A stretch of 64,000 nucleotides of DNA from Patiria pectinifera (GCA_029964075.1 CM057149.1:26612197-26676196), one strand, 5' to 3'; counted from the stretch's first letter, positions 23,101-33,840 are shown. A program made the numbers and translations. The notes: a model not told the origin generated them from the sequence alone.

Positions 23101-26100
23101 ATTGAATATTGTTTCGTTAATGAGATAAATGCCAAAAGATATACCCAAAAAACAGCAACAAAAAGACACCGAAAGATCAATTAACTTTAGTCTATACATG
23201 CCCGGATTATCCAAGGGTCTATACGAAAAATTCAGGGCCTACGAAATATTCGGGGGCCTACGAAAATACCGCACCCATACTGGAATTTGTATCCTTGTGG
23301 AGACATCTCTTTGTTCAGTGTGCCATAAAATACCCCACATGCACACACACACCCATTTGTTTATGGTGTAAATCGACGATTCTCTATTGTTCCTCTTCCT
23401 CTTTCCACACGCGGAGGAAAAGTGTCTAAAACGTTTGTTTTAGGGTATCTCTCAGAATTTTCGATTATACCAACTGACGCTGTACAGCATGTAGGCATAC
23501 ACGTATAGGCCCCTACGTATAAAATTCAACGCGTAAAGTCTGTCGTTCTGCGGCAAAAAATAATGGGGGGGGGGGGGGTTGCCATCGTGAAATTTGCCGT
23601 GAAATTTGCGGCCCGTCACGCAAAATGAGTGTAATGTTACTATCCGCCAAAAATGATCCTTTAATTTCATTTCCTAATTTCCTCCAAAAGTATAGGAATG
23701 GATAATTATATTGATTACTTTGAATGGATTTAATTTTTCAGTGGAATAAGTTCAACTTCAAAAGTAAATCGTCCAAATGTCATCATCATATTTTAGACAT
23801 TTGCTCGTAGCACAACTGGTTGCACACGTTTGGTACGTGTGCACTACCTTGTTTAGACCCGTTTCCTGATTCCAGACTGGGGAGGGGGGGGGTTGATAAA
23901 ATACACGCTCTCGGTATATACCAATGGTTTAAAACAAACAATATTTAAACTAGCTTCGTTCATTAACTAACCTAACATTCGAGCTATCCCTTTGTAAAAT
24001 TATTGATAGCTTTTGGTGAAACTCGGCAAAGGCTTTGTCGACAAAGGTTTCCTTTCCAATTTCACACCTTGCTCATTTGGTTATGCAAAACTGTCATTCA
24101 CATTCGCATTATGATGGCGAGCATTTTCACACCTAATTCAATTATAAAAGATGTATACCCTATGCTCTGGAAAAAAAAAGTTTCCTCCTTACGCATTTTA
24201 AATTTGTATGTTTAAAAAACAACAACACACTGTGCCCGCACTGCAATTCGAATTTTGTGAGGCAATAATTCAATATCTAAACATTGATGAATTTGTCTTC
24301 GTTCAATGTCTCATTGAAAAGGGAATAACGAAAAGCGTAATAATAATAGGAACATCTGTAAAACTTCAAGTCTGTTTTGTAAAGTTTCAATTCCCGTCAT
24401 TTGCTCAGGCTCTGTTTCGAATTCACGATCCAAGGGTCAAATTATTGCATATCATGCTATGCTCAAAATTTGTCCACATGGTCCGCAATGAAAAAGAAAT
24501 CACATCCGGTATGGAATGCGTGCATTTCTATGAGAAAGTTTTCAGATAGCATTTGCGCGCATTGGCTAACTGCGGTCTTTACATCTGCAGTCACATGTCT
24601 TTATACATGGGTCATGATAATTACCCAGAATGCCACCCCCACTTCCTTCGCAAGATTCTGTGATGTCATCAGCCCTTCCCAGCGCCCTGTTTGCAGGGTG
24701 GAGGGTACGAGCGAAGGCCGCCGGGTAGCGAAATGTTTTTTTCCCCAAACATCATCGTATAGATGGTTGTTGAGCGCCCTCTACGACACTTTAATTATAC
24801 GTACGCAGGTATAAATAAATGCCATTAATTACGGTTTGCTGTCGAGCTCTCCGATCCGATGGCTCAGCAGGATAATGCCATGGTTTAAGATCGGAGGGTA
24901 TGTGTTCGAAACCCACTTTTTCCAATTTCTTTTCTTTTCTTATTTGCGGCTTTGGAGGACTTTTTTAAAAAGGGAAATAAATGAGACACGAGGGATTTTT
25001 TCTCTTTGGGTGCTGAGCAAAAGTGACATGGTTATTTTCACGAAAGTTTCGTTTTGATCTGTGATCCAATTTTGGAAGGGAACAGAGTTATAAAAGAAAA
25101 TGAAGGTCAACATGGTTTAACCCAAACAAAATTCATACTAGCCTCATGCCCTCATTCATTACCTAGCATTCGAGCTACCCCAAGTTAAGGCTTTGTCGAC
25201 AAATTAAGGCTTTGCTTTGTCGCAAAGGCCTTGTCGACTAATAATTCTTAAGAACCCAACCACATTATAGGTTTTTCTATGCAATTTCACACCTTGCTCA
25301 TTCCGTTATGCAAACTTCCACTCAAATTCGCATAATATAATGGCAAGCGTTTTCACACCTGATTCAATTGAAGATGCATACACCATGATCTTCAAGAAAT
25401 GATATTTTGCTCGTAATAAATTTTAAATTTGAATGTTTTGGTTTATCCCACTTTATTCCAATTTTTGGCGTCTGCAACCCTCTGAAAAGGGCTTAACTTT
25501 GTGAACAAATATCCTGCCCTGCGAATTTGTGTAGAAATAGGTCAATATGTCCATGTCATTGGATGTTCTTAGTTCATTGTCTCATTGAAAAGTGAATAAC
25601 TTGTAAATTACTAGAAAATAGCTGTTGAAAAAATAACTCTACTTATCGAAGTAAAATTTGAAAATAACAGGGGGGGGGGTGCATTTTTAAGTGAAAGTTA
25701 AAATAAAGATGTTCCAGTCCAATTTCCCTAACTTGTTAATTCAATGGGACAGATTGTTCATTCATATTTGCATTAAACGGGCAAGCGCTTTCACACGTGA
25801 TTAAATTAAGGGAAAGTTTGCATTGTTTCGCGTAAAAAAAGTAGGCAGCACGTTACGTAGCTTGTGCATGCAATTTCTTGATCTTTGGATTTCAATTTCG
25901 CTCGGGAATTCATTTTGGGGCAACACGTTTACAAAAATAACACATGATTTTAGGCACTTTGCATTAGCAACATACATTTCAAAATGACATAAGATTTCGG
26001 AAAGTTTTGTAAAGGAATGGAGAGGTATTCCAAAGAATAATACGAATGCCTGCAAGAAATGAAATATTACAAAAATGCACAAAGTACTAAAAACTGTTTA

Positions 26101-27637
26101 AAGTGCCAAAGGAAATATAGGTTGAACACTTGCAGATGAAACACCGCGTAAAAAAGGACAAATTATTTTCTGTGCAGATCTAAGGCCAAAAAAAAGTCTC
26201 CGGTTTCTGGTATGCGCGCGCGTCGCCGTAGCCATGCGCGTCGGCAAAAATGAAAACGTTTTTTTTTTCAATGAAAGATGATGCCTCAAAGCCACAAACT
26301 CACTGGTTCGACTGGAATTCTGCTGCTGCACAATTTTAACGTGTAGTTAGATGGGGTTACGATGGAGAATAAGCTTTATGTGGCCTCTCTGGACTCCCAT
26401 ATATTTGCACTAAGTTCAGTCGAGCACCATTTGCAGTCATCAGCCGACATTTGAAGGAAAAAAAACGGTAAAAAAAGCCGCGTCGCCGCACAACTTGTTG
26501 GTCAAGCTCCATACCAGAAACCGGAGACTTTTTTTGGCCTAAGTGCCGGTTTGTATAACTGATGTGATCACTTTGTGGAAAAGTCACATAAATAATAAAA
26601 AAAAATCGTATACATTTCTATAAATGGAACATATTATTTTCTTATGGCTAATACGATTGACGTTTGGCGAAACAAAAAACAAAGGAAATAGAATTTCTAT
26701 CGCAGCAACGTTTGACCTCACGCTTATTTGAACACACTGAATCGAAATTGAATGCTCCAATTGCAATTAAAAAACTGTAATCGTACCCGACTCTCTGAAA
26801 CGGAATGAACGTTCTTTCCGATATAATGGACAAGTTGCGAAAATAAAGGGGAAAACAATAAAAAGATCATGAAAATCACATAACATTCATGAAAATGATT
26901 GTTTTTATCGCAAATAGATTGACCTTTAGCGATTTGCTAATGGCAAATTAAATTCTCACCCACTTCCAATGCATTTTCATTGAAAATGAAATTCGCTTAC
27001 TCAGTGCAAAATCGAAAACTAACAAAAGTGAAATTGGATTTGCTTACACGACAAATTTGGACCATTCAAAATAACCAAAATCAAAATTAAGGACCAAAAT
27101 CAAAATAATGCTCTATACTGCGAATTAGAAACCGCAATCGTACCCGGCTCCCCAAACCTCTTGAAATGGGACGAACAATCTGTCTGATTGAATGAACGAG
27201 TTGCGAAAAACTGAGCGGAAAAACCAACATTTACAAGAAATACATCTCCAGACAATTAATTGTCACATTGGATGAATTTTCCCAGATGGATCATTCAAGA
27301 CAAACAGGTGTTGACAGTTCCTCTTAAGTGTGAAAACACACTCCATCCTACAATGAACTAGGAAAAACGATCTGGAGTAAAATTCATTCAATCGAGTTTT
27401 TGATTCGAATTGTCACTCGAATTTTTGACTGTAGAAACGTCTAGTTCCTAGTTTCACTCCTTGGAATGTAGAGCGTATAGAGAGAGAGAAAAAAGTTGCT
27501 TTTGAGAGTTAGTAAAGCAAATAGGTAGATTAATTGGAGGTAGTGGAGTATATACGAAAGATATTGAAAGGAAATCATTTGAACTTACGAAAAAGCGCAA
27601 TGACCAGACACAGTGTCAGAATGGTAGTGGATGACAT
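14062..27637 (-). CDS. Gene A: secreted F5/8C-SRCR-SRCR protein, complete, 8 exons
   Basis: Coding exons run 27637-27589, 23012-22953, 22663-22544, 22097-21892, 17742-17604, 16527-16204, 14999-14688 and 14129-14062, all on the minus strand. Their summed length is 1,278 nt with an intact frame (425 aa plus TAA), and every junction I read is GT-AG. Layout: hydrophobic signal peptide about residues 1-20, short acidic linker to 36, F5/8 type C (discoidin) domain about 37-191, SRCR1 about 192-299, SRCR2 about 300-403, acidic tail 404-425. I see no transmembrane segment, so it should be secreted. F5/8C domains bind glycans or phospholipids, and SRCR domains bind polyanions, microbes or proteins; together this suggests a soluble recognition or matrix protein, but the ligand is unknown. 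It is transcribed from a TATA promoter at 27733-27739 and has a close paralogue, gene B. I do not recognise a named gene with this architecture. Confidence 0.85.
14688..14999 (-). CDS. Gene A exon 7: SRCR domain 2
   Basis: A 312-nt phase 1-1 exon encoding a second full SRCR domain: IRLVGGSNHTNGRVELYQGN, WGTLCDTDWD, AEVVCRQLGF, DGLACDGSESEIWDC, then CNHT and GVVCRQ. It also has seven cysteines with a CPSFC arrangement, so the pattern is shared with SRCR1. NHT occurs twice as a possible N-glycosylation sequon. The plus-strand Pro/Arg-rich reading frames here are antisense shadows of this exon. Confidence 0.92.
15000..16203. other. Gene A intron 7 with foldback MITE
   Basis: Between SRCR1 and SRCR2. 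It contains the palindromic element 15564-16070; the remainder is conserved with 39792-40952 but noncoding. Confidence 0.7.
15564..16070. mobile_element. Palindromic (foldback) MITE, gene A copy
   Basis: Starts CAGGGTGAGTCAAAACAA and ends ACTCACCGTG, flanked by TA. Most of the 507 bp is self-complementary: AAATGGCAGGACCAAT and ATTGGTCCTGCCATTT near the ends, GTGTTCTTTC and GAAAGAACAC in the centre. Present at the same site in genes B and C, so it predates the family duplication. Confidence 0.8.
16204..16527 (-). CDS. Gene A exon 6: SRCR domain 1
   Basis: A 324-nt symmetric phase 1-1 exon containing a complete SRCR domain: VRLVDGDGKRSGRVEIYHDD, WGAICDNGWD, ASIVCHQLGF, NRVSCKGSERRLVDC and AGVTC. 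Having one exon per domain is the usual group-B-type organisation. I count seven cysteines. The position after HQLG that is often Cys is Phe, and an extra Cys occurs in CPFVC. Donor GTAAGG lies at 16198-16203. The protein matches gene B SRCR1 except at about four residues. Confidence 0.92.
16528..17603. other. Gene A intron 5, with inverted-repeat segment
   Basis: Noncoding. 16925-17145 is rich in complementary GAGTGAAA/TTTCACTC blocks and resembles 27320-27470 and 49880-50062, so it is probably another MITE family inserted at several intronic sites. The rest is AT-rich with no motif. Confidence 0.55.
17604..17742 (-). CDS. Gene A exon 5: C-terminal part of F5/8C domain
   Basis: A 139-nt exon, phase 0 in and phase 1 out. 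It contains TRFIRIYPATW and LNLEVLGCRG, the expected closing motif of an F5/8C domain (R-F-I-R-I...W...L-x-LEVLGC). The final Cys pairs with the first Cys of exon 3 in known family members. Confidence 0.9.
18430..18960. repeat. GCCCCTCTCGAGATGG repeat element, copy 2
   Basis: Same block order as 9085-9600 (AAAAGTGCCCCTCTC, GAGATGAAAACAAAA, ATGATCGCGCTACAAATAA, CTCGAGATGG). It lies between the inverted repeats in gene A intron 4. Confidence 0.75.
19100..19985. repeat. Minisatellite, ~62-bp unit, about 14 copies
   Basis: Units read TTTTGTGAATGAGAACGTAA, GATTTGAAAGAACCCAGCG, TCTTAGACCTACAGATCTTTG with 10-20% divergence and period 60-66 bp. Several adjacent units at 19688-19951 are open in one frame (repeated NENVRFERTQRL), but other units have stops, so I treat it as noncoding. 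Confidence 0.9.
21892..22097 (-). CDS. Gene A exon 4: central part of F5/8C domain
   Basis: A 206-nt exon, phase 1 in and phase 0 out. It shows W-x-Q-V-D-L-G (WIQVDLG), the VTGVVVTGH strand and RTFTVRYSLTG-(4)-W, which are the core strands of the F5/8C beta-barrel. The acceptor is CTGCAG (22098-22103) and the donor is GTAAGT (21886-21891). Gene B is three codons shorter here. Confidence 0.9.
22098..22952. other. Gene A introns 2-3 around exon 3
   Basis: Short introns flanking 22544-22663. A small TTGACGCTTG triplication occurs at 22408-22437. Intron 3 next to exon 4 is conserved with gene B 43557-43790 and with 45967-46115. Confidence 0.6.
22544..22663 (-). CDS. Gene A exon 3: N-terminal part of F5/8C (discoidin) domain
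   Basis: A 120-nt phase 1-1 exon. It encodes the hallmark discoidin opening: a Cys, then PLGMESGAIPDSGITASSQW, then YVPTKARPNSG. The residues PLGM, I-x-D-x-x-ITASS and the ARP-N motif are the conserved F5/8C start. Gene B has one extra codon in the loop after SSQW. Confidence 0.9.
22953..23012 (-). CDS. Gene A exon 2: signal-peptide end and acidic linker
   Basis: A 60-nt phase 1-1 exon encoding RVHSAHPLEEEAVVPRPLIS, with a TTTAG acceptor and a GTAAAT donor. Signal cleavage is expected near VHS-A. Gene B carries the same exon at 47953-48012 with identical sequence. That is unusual conservation for a linker exon and suggests purifying selection or recent gene conversion. Confidence 0.8.
23200..23900. 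repeat. Dispersed repeat shared with 28010-28345 and 8341-8635
   Basis: 23200-23515 matches 8341-8635 inverted. 23580-23900 matches 28010-28345 directly (CCGTCACGCAAAATGAGTGTAA, TTGATTACTTTGAATG, CAACTTC-AAAGT). It probably represents one interspersed element recovered in overlapping fragments. Confidence 0.6.
24848..24925 (+). repeat. tRNA-like SINE head or tRNA pseudogene
   Basis: TGGCTCAGCAGG fits a pol III A box and GTTCGAAACCC fits a B box about 45 bp later; 3' of it is pyrimidine-rich. No perfect cloverleaf acceptor stem was found, so I read this as a tRNA-derived SINE rather than a functional tRNA. Confidence 0.5.
26184..26539. mobile_element. MITE with 32-bp inverted repeats in gene A intron 1
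   Basis: GGCCAAAAAAAAGTCTCCGG-TTTCTGGTATG at the left is inverted at the right as CATACCAGAAACCGGAGACT-TTTTTTGGCC. The interior is CpG-rich next to the left arm (GCGCGCGCGTCGCCG). Not present in gene B intron 1. Confidence 0.75.
27589..27637 (-). CDS. Gene A exon 1: start codon and signal peptide core
   Basis: This exon encodes MSSTTILTLCLVIALF, a typical signal-peptide h-region, and ends in phase 1 at a GTAAGT donor (27583-27588). The ATG at 27637-27635 follows a 10-bp palindrome CGTTGCAACG that gene B shares. No other in-frame ATG upstream is compatible with the conserved promoter, so this start is well supported. Confidence 0.85.
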
Positions 27638-27639
27638 CG

Positions 27640-27810
27640 TTGCAACGTGAGCTAATTGGTTGACGGGTATTAACGGACTGCAAGGCGGCACTCTCAGATC
27701 AGATCTGCTTCGGAGTTTGAGGTGTACCTGGGTTTTATAGCATACCAGTTTTTTTTGTGGAAGTTAACTTACTTAAGGAATTGTAAGGGCGGTGATCACG
27801 CCACAATTTT
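27640..27810 (-). promoter_or_regulatory. Gene A core promoter with TATA box
   Basis: On the coding strand GCTATAAAACCC occupies about 27742-27731 (TATAAAA at 27733-27739), about 100 nt upstream of the ATG. This predicts a start site near 27705-27710. A GTGATCAC palindrome (27792-27799) inside GGTGATCACGCC sits about 55 bp upstream of the TATA box. Gene B repeats the same TATA, the palindrome spacing, a CTGATCTGAGA-(1)-TGCCGCCTTGCAG block and the CACGTTGCAACG-ATG start context. Conservation at matching positions in paralogues supports a true promoter. Confidence 0.75.
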
Positions 27811-28345
27811 TGAGATAAAGATCTGTTTTGACATTCAAGGGCTTCAAAATACTAACGAGCCAACGCTCAGTCGAATTTCAAGGGATGGTACTAGTCGTCG
27901 TTGTAGTATCATTACAATACAGGGAGAATTACTATACTCTTACATATTCATGAACGAGAGCCGAATTGTTACTGGTCCATTCACCATCACGTGCCATACG
28001 CACGGGCGTCGCTAGACCATTTTGAGTGGGGTGCCTTTGTGAAATTTGCCGACCGACCGTCACGCAAAATGAGTGTAATTTATAATTTCCGCCCAAAATG
28101 ATCCCTTTAACGCCTTTTCTAATTTCCTCCAAATATAATGATTAATTGCGTTGATTACTTTGAATGAATTAAAAATTTTCAGTGGGATAAATTCAACTTC
28201 GAAAGTTAATCGTCAAAATTTGGCACTGTTATATACAAAAGTTTTGGACATTTTGTTCGTTGCAATACTGCGTGTACACGCTCAGTGCGTGTGCGCATAT
28301 CTTGTTCAGGCCCGATCCGTGATCTCGGGGGGGGGGGGGTGTCTA
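27785..28345. repeat. Promoter-upstream GTGATCAC repeat and dispersed repeat
   Basis: 27785-27900 is a GTGATCAC-family unit abutting the gene A promoter. 27896-27940 is a satellite fragment. 28010-28345 is the dispersed repeat shared with 23580-23900, ending in a poly-G run. Confidence 0.6.
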
Positions 28346-29265
28346 TAAATCCTAAAGTGGAACTTATTATGTGCAATTGCCAGCGTGAATTGTGTTCATG
28401 TTTTCAGAAAGCAGGAAATGGATTACAGTGTTTTTATTTTGAATGGTACATTCAGTAGAATCGCAATGCTCTTAAAGGCAAATACAGTCATTTGCATTTG
28501 TCCAAAAAAGTAACCTTCTAAATGATATATTATCAAAAACGTACTTGGATCGAAGCTCGTTATGGTACTAAATACACAGTGAAATTATTCCGTCTGGCTT
28601 GCTGTCGATTGTTAAAAGAAATTAAAAAATTCGGGTGATTCGGTCAATGGCTAAAAACTTACAATTTAATAGGAGACGAAGATGCCTTTTAGGATTTTTT
28701 TTTGAATACACTTCATAGGATATTATTTATTTCTCGAAGAAACTTGAAGGCCTAGCAATGACAGAAAATACTCTGAAGTGACAGCTGATGAAGATTGCAT
28801 TTAAACCAGCCCGTTTAACTCTAGAACCCACTGGCTGTAGGTAGGTAAATGTCGCGTCGTTATACGTTTTCGTTTTCAGTCAAGTGCAATTCGATTTTAC
28901 CCATCTCCGAGTGAGATCATCATTTTTTTTTCTTGAAGAATACAAGAAAAACATCCAACATGAATGTTTCTTGGGGTGATTACGGTTAGAAATCATTATG
29001 ACAAAAAAATTAGCAAGTGTAAAATGCCCGTAAGCGGGCAGGACGAGAGTTCGTGAAGCTCGCCGTGTGACCTTTTATTTTCAGCCTCTATTGGCAACGA
29101 ACAAAAAACTGATGAAAAGCAATGGTTCTTAATGCCTTTAAAGGGACTTTAGTGGTCAAAATCATAGTGGCCACTCTGTACACGATGTCACCATAGCAGC
29201 AATGTGTGAACGGATATGCCTTTTGGAGCATTGTCTGTATCTATTCATCTTTTTGCAGAGACATC
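28346..29265. other. Intergenic, mostly unassigned
   Basis: 28480-28620 resembles 42450-42600 and 50757-51240 (CATTTG-(n)-TCCAAAAA, ATTATTC-(n)-CTGGCTTGCTGTC), an old dispersed repeat. The rest is AT-rich with no motif or conserved reading frame. Confidence 0.5.
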
Positions 29266-29269
29266 TCTA

Positions 29270-31045
29270 GCTAAGTGGTGATCAAGCCACAGGTTTCGAT
29301 TTGACACTCTAGCTCTTCAAAACGAATAATGAGATCGATCCCGTACTCAGTACCCTGGTAGTTTCGTTTGTTTCCCTTATGACTTACAAAAGAAGAGGAG
29401 GAAGTACAAACCAGATGTTATCAGTCACATGCACTCGTTAATGATTCAGGGTAAATATTCCAGCTCCTTATAAACAGAAACTACCTGCTTGGTAGATATT
29501 TAACCACTTGAAATGTGTTCTCTTTATCTACCAACATGATTAAGTACAATTACAATTTTAGTTTACAAGTGAACAAGTAAATAAGGATATCATTAAGGTA
29601 CTTTTAAACTTACTAATTTTAGTATTCCAGCTCCTTATAATACAGAAACTACCTGCTTGGTAGATATTTAACCACTTGAAATGTGTTCTCTTTATCTGCC
29701 AATACGATTAAGTACAATTACAATTTTAGTTTACAAGTGAAAAAGTAAATAAGGTCATAATTTAAGGTATTTATAAACTTGGTAATTTCAGTACTCAATT
29801 AGCTATACCCATCTAGGGGCGTGGTTCAATCCTGTATGTACCATTATTGCTTCGTCCTTCGGATGGGACGTGAAACCGTAGGTCCCGTGTGTTGTGTGAT
29901 GCACGTTAAAGAACCCAGTTACACTCATCGCTAAGAGAAGGGGTTTGCCCCGGTGTTTTTGGCAATGGCTGCTTAATGCGCCGCAGCACCTTGTAAACCA
30001 TCGGTGCTACATAATGGTTCTCATATTTCTCATGTACTTCATTTACCTGTCTCTAATAGTAGACATAATTTCCAGCCCCTTGAGTACCTAATTGTTGGTA
30101 GATACGTGCGCTATATAAGACTTCGGTATTATTATATTATTATATCTTAACTCTATTACTCTTTGGTAATATCATAATAAGGATCGCGATTAAGGATCTT
30201 AAATATACACCCATGTGGATATATGGGAGGGGATGTCGCCATGGGAGGAAGGGTGGGAGGACCAGTAGCTTATAGAAAACACTAGGGGGGGGGGTCTTGA
30301 ATAATCTGTTTGATGTGTTGTACGAGCATGATTGTACTCTTGTAAAACTCATATATACAGGCCTTAGTCCATCACTGAATGCGAACGAGCTGACATAATT
30401 TAGCATCTGTTGTGGCACAACCAAACAATTGCAGTCATTAATTCTCTGCCCCTTTGTATTCTTTTGAAATAACAAGGACATCATCGAAACTGCGCCAAAT
30501 TGGTATCCTGGTAGTGTCGGGTTTCTCCTACTTAAGAGCGGGAAATAAAACAAAGATGTTATCGATAATTAATGCACTTATTAATGGTCGTTGACATCAA
30601 GGCTCCATGCAGGGAAAATACCCAGGCCGTAATATGGAAAGTCTCTACTTCCTCTGAACTTTATCTTTATTTCAGCAAATACTTCGTGCGCTCATGTTTC
30701 GATTTGACACTCCAGCTCTTCAAAACGAATGAGATCGATCCCAAACTCAGTACCCTGGTAGTTTCGTTTGTTTTCCCTTATGACTTACACAAAAAAGAAG
30801 GAAGTAAAAACAAATTGTTAACAGTCACATGCACTTGTTAATGATCCAGGGTAAATATTCCAGCTCCTTATAAACAGAAACTACCTGCTTGGTAGATATT
30901 TAACCGGTTAAAATGTGTTCTCTTTATCAGCCGACACGATAAAATACAATTACAATTTTAGTCAACAAGTGAACAAGTAAATAAAGTTATCAATTAAGGT
31001 ACTTATAAAGTTATTAATTTTAGTAATGAAATTCGCCATACCCAT
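29270..31045. repeat. GTGATCAC-family repeat cluster II
   Basis: Units near 29275, 29620 and 30690 share CGATTTGACACTC-AGCTCTTC, GAGATCGATCCC-(2)-ACTCAGTACCCTGG, TTCCCTTATGACTTACA and CCTGCTTGGTAGATATTTAACC in the same order. Spaces between them hold a SINE-like sequence (29815-30135) and the block 30170-30310 that recurs at 31615-31750. The frames here are unconserved. Confidence 0.75.
29815..30135 (+). repeat. SINE-like element with pol III B box and (ATT)n tail
   Basis: GGTTCAATCC at about 29823 matches a B box. It is followed by GGATGGGACGTGAAACCGTA, GGTCCCGTGTG, GCACGTTAAAGAACCC and a GCGCTATATAAGACTTCGGT end with an ATT/TAT tail. This layout is seen in widespread invertebrate SINE/LINE 3' tails (recognised pattern; family name not certain). 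Confidence 0.6.
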
Positions 31046-32118
31046 CAGCAGAAATTTCTCCTTAACAGAGTGGGAAGGGTTGGGAGGGAGGGCTAGACGG
31101 TGATGTGCTTTTCAATCCTGTAGGTAGTCATGTACACGTATATAATTATACGCGTTTTATGCCGCCATCAGTATAATGAAAATGATAGGAATTGGGCATT
31201 TTGGGAGACATTCCCATACACTTGTTCACAAAACGTGTCCAACTTAAATGTGCCCTAACCCAATATTCCCTGATCCTTTTTCCACGAGTTATGTTTCTAC
31301 TGATTTCCCACGAGCAACAAATATAATCCGGTTGTTCCACTAATGTCCTATGTCGACATGTGTTCGAAAGAATGATCATAACGTGTCTCTAAAGGTACCA
31401 TTTAGTCGAAAAATGGTAACGCTAATGATAATGATTATGATTGTTTATTGTCAGCATCTTAGAAATACGGATAGTCAAAGTCCATTGGCAACACAATTAC
31501 ATTAAAACACTTATATTACATTAAAAATTCTGTTACATAAATCAAAATACAAAACAACATCAAAGTAATAAAGAAGGAAAAACGACGAAATGAAATATTT
31601 AGCAGACCAATATCAGAACTCTATTTCTCTTTGGTAATATCATGGTGAAAATCGCGATATCTTAGATATCAACCCATGTGGACATATAGGGGGATGTCGC
31701 CATGGGCGGAAGGGTGGGAGAACCAGCATCCTAGAGAAAAAATGACTAGGGGTTGGAACAAATGTTTATAGTGTATTGCAATCAGTGGCGGAGATTTCTT
31801 GTTACAGGTGGGGGGATGATTTTTGAAAGGCCATCCTTGTGTGGAATGCGACACGGCACGAGGTCCAAGAAACCGCTTAATGGCCCCCTGGTGGGTTGCA
31901 GGCGCGAAGCCCTTGCTAGGGGTTGAGGTAAACCCCCCCCCGGAGCCCCTGGGGTTTACACAATTTTAGGTGCAAAAAAGTGTCAAAATTTTACCTTTTC
32001 TTGAGCTTGAATTGCAATAAATGACAATAATTAACACCTTCAAGCATTAACAAATACAAAAGATCTTCAAAACTTAAATTATGAAAACATATGGTGGACA
32101 ATGATGTATACCTGACGA
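31046..32118. other. Intergenic repeats and unassigned DNA
   Basis: 31615-31750 duplicates 30170-30310 (ATCGCGAT, CCCATGTGGA, GGGGATGTCGCCATGGG). 31420-31610 is AT-rich. 31780-31985 has poly-G/poly-C MITE-like texture. No gene. Confidence 0.5.
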
Positions 32119-33045
32119 CAGTGCCGTAGCCAGGAATTTTTCAGTGGGGGCGCTGGGGCTGGAACATTTCATGGGGGGGTCATGTAGGTGTGTCAATCGC
32201 TTCTCAAAAGTGGGGGGGGGGGACATACCTTGATCAGAACTGATGCGAGCGAGAAAAAAAGGGCCCCGAAAAAAATTGGATTCTAGATGTTCTGTGGTGT
32301 GATCTGAAGCAATTTCTTACCACTTTTCTCCATGCTTTAACTAATATTTTCTTAGCAAAGGATAATTATTTGAACATCGTTTTCGAGGTTGAGTCATTGA
32401 ATCAGTTATCGGTATTCTGAGCTATAGGCGTGGGGTTCGGGGCCCGCTTAAGGGCCCCGAAAAAAATTGGATTCTCGATGCTCTGTGGTGTGATCTGAGG
32501 CAATTTCTGACCACTTTAACCAATAATTATCTTAGCACAAAAGATAATAATTTAAACATAATTTTCGAGGTTTTCTCAGCTTAAGGCATAAGAAAATTTT
32601 TTGAACATTGTTTTCGAGGTTGGAGTCATTGAATCAGCTACCAGAATTCTGAGCTATAGGCTTGGGGTTCGGGGCCCGCTTAAGGGCCCCGAAAAATGTT
32701 GGATTCTGAATGCTCTGTGGTGCTATCTGAGGCAATTTCTGACCTCTTTAACCAATATTTTCTAAGCAAAAGATACATTGTAGTACATAATAGGGCCCTG
32801 TAAATGAGACACGAGTTCAAAAATCTGGGGGGGGGGACATTTGATATTGTGTCCCCCACCCTTCAAAAAGGGGGGGGGGGGGACTGGTCCCCCGTCCCCC
32901 CAGGATTGACGCTCATGGCGTCATGTAGATCAATGATAATTTTTTTAGAAACTCAAAATCTCAATTGGGGTGGTGCGACTGGGGGGGCGACAAGGTTTCA
33001 TGAGGGCCCCCACGTCCCCCCCCCCCCCGTGGCTACTCCACTGAT
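32119..33045. mobile_element. Nested hAT-type MITEs (CAGTG-CGTAGCC family)
   Basis: Starts CAGTGCCGTAGCCAGGAATT at 32119 and ends near GTGGCTACTCCACTG (about 33043). Inside are three tandem pieces of the other MITE family (GGCCCGCTTAAGGGCCCC, GATGCTCTGTGGTG; near 32270, 32440, 32670). A further end, GTGGCTACGCCACTG, occurs at about 33427-33441. Boundaries between elements are approximate. Confidence 0.6.
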
Positions 33046-33840
33046 TTCAAGGACTTTTAATTGGTCTATTATTATCATTTAGCTTATATGAATGGAGGAA
33101 AAAGTTTGTGCGTGGCCGATTCGCGTGATATCGCTGACTGAAACTGTGTGACCCACGGACCACCTGTCTATAATACGTGTTCCGTGGTGTGAACGAGCAG
33201 TGCAGTGGGTGTTAATACGCATTTTAGATTATCATTATGCCCTATGTCACGCCGGTTGTCAGCTTACTGGTCTGCGGTCGCCGGTCGAAGGGTCGTTTCT
33301 CAGTAGTCATCATGTGGATCATTCGCGACTATTGAGATTTAGATCAATGATAATTTTTTTAGAAACTCAAAATCTCAGTGGGGGCGACAAGGTTTCATGG
33401 GGGCGGTCGACCCCCACGACCCCCGGTGGCTACGCCACTGCATGCATGAGAGAAATGTTGCGGCGGTCCTGCTTATAATCCTCTGCTAATGAATACATGT
33501 ACATAAAATGGTGCGGCTGATACGATGGTGCGGCTTATACGCTGTGGCCTGAATCTTATTCTGAAGTTTTTGGAGCGCTGCGGCTTATGCACAGGGCGGC
33601 TTATATTCCAAAAATTACGGTAAGCGAACGACACTTGCACTTGCTGGGCTGCGTGGTGCTGGCCTGTCAAGGGGTATTGGCAAGTTACGGACCCTGCCCA
33701 AATAAGTACGCCTGCCTTTAAAAAGTGGAGGGGGATGATTACATTGGTCATCCCCCCTGGTCAAAAAGGGGGGGGGGGGGGGGGGGGGATATATCCCCCA
33801 TCCCCCCGGGATCTCCGCCCATGATTGCAATAGATGTGTT
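33046..33840. repeat. MITE ends and poly-G tracts
   Basis: 33330-33441 is a CAGTGGCGTAGCC-family right part. 33495-33617 carries GTGCGGCTTATAC, GGCGGCTTATATTCCAAAAA and TTACGGTA, the right end of another common inverted-repeat element type. 33720-33830 has long G runs and a CCCCC counterpart. No gene. Confidence 0.55.

Larger units (their letters stand above)
23013..27588. other. Gene A intron 1
   Basis: A 4.6-kb intron after the signal-peptide exon. It holds a dispersed repeat (23200-23900), a local duplication (about 23950-24560 versus 25150-25640; GCTTTGTCGACAAA, TTTCACACCTTGCTCATT), a tRNA-like SINE head (24848-24925), and a MITE (26184-26539). The right half (25800-27500) is conserved with gene B 48690-50060. 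No exon seen. Confidence 0.65.

Noticed and set aside
24848..24925. Functional tRNA gene
   Set aside because: A and B box-like motifs are present but I could not pair an acceptor stem or a proper anticodon arm; a SINE head is more likely.
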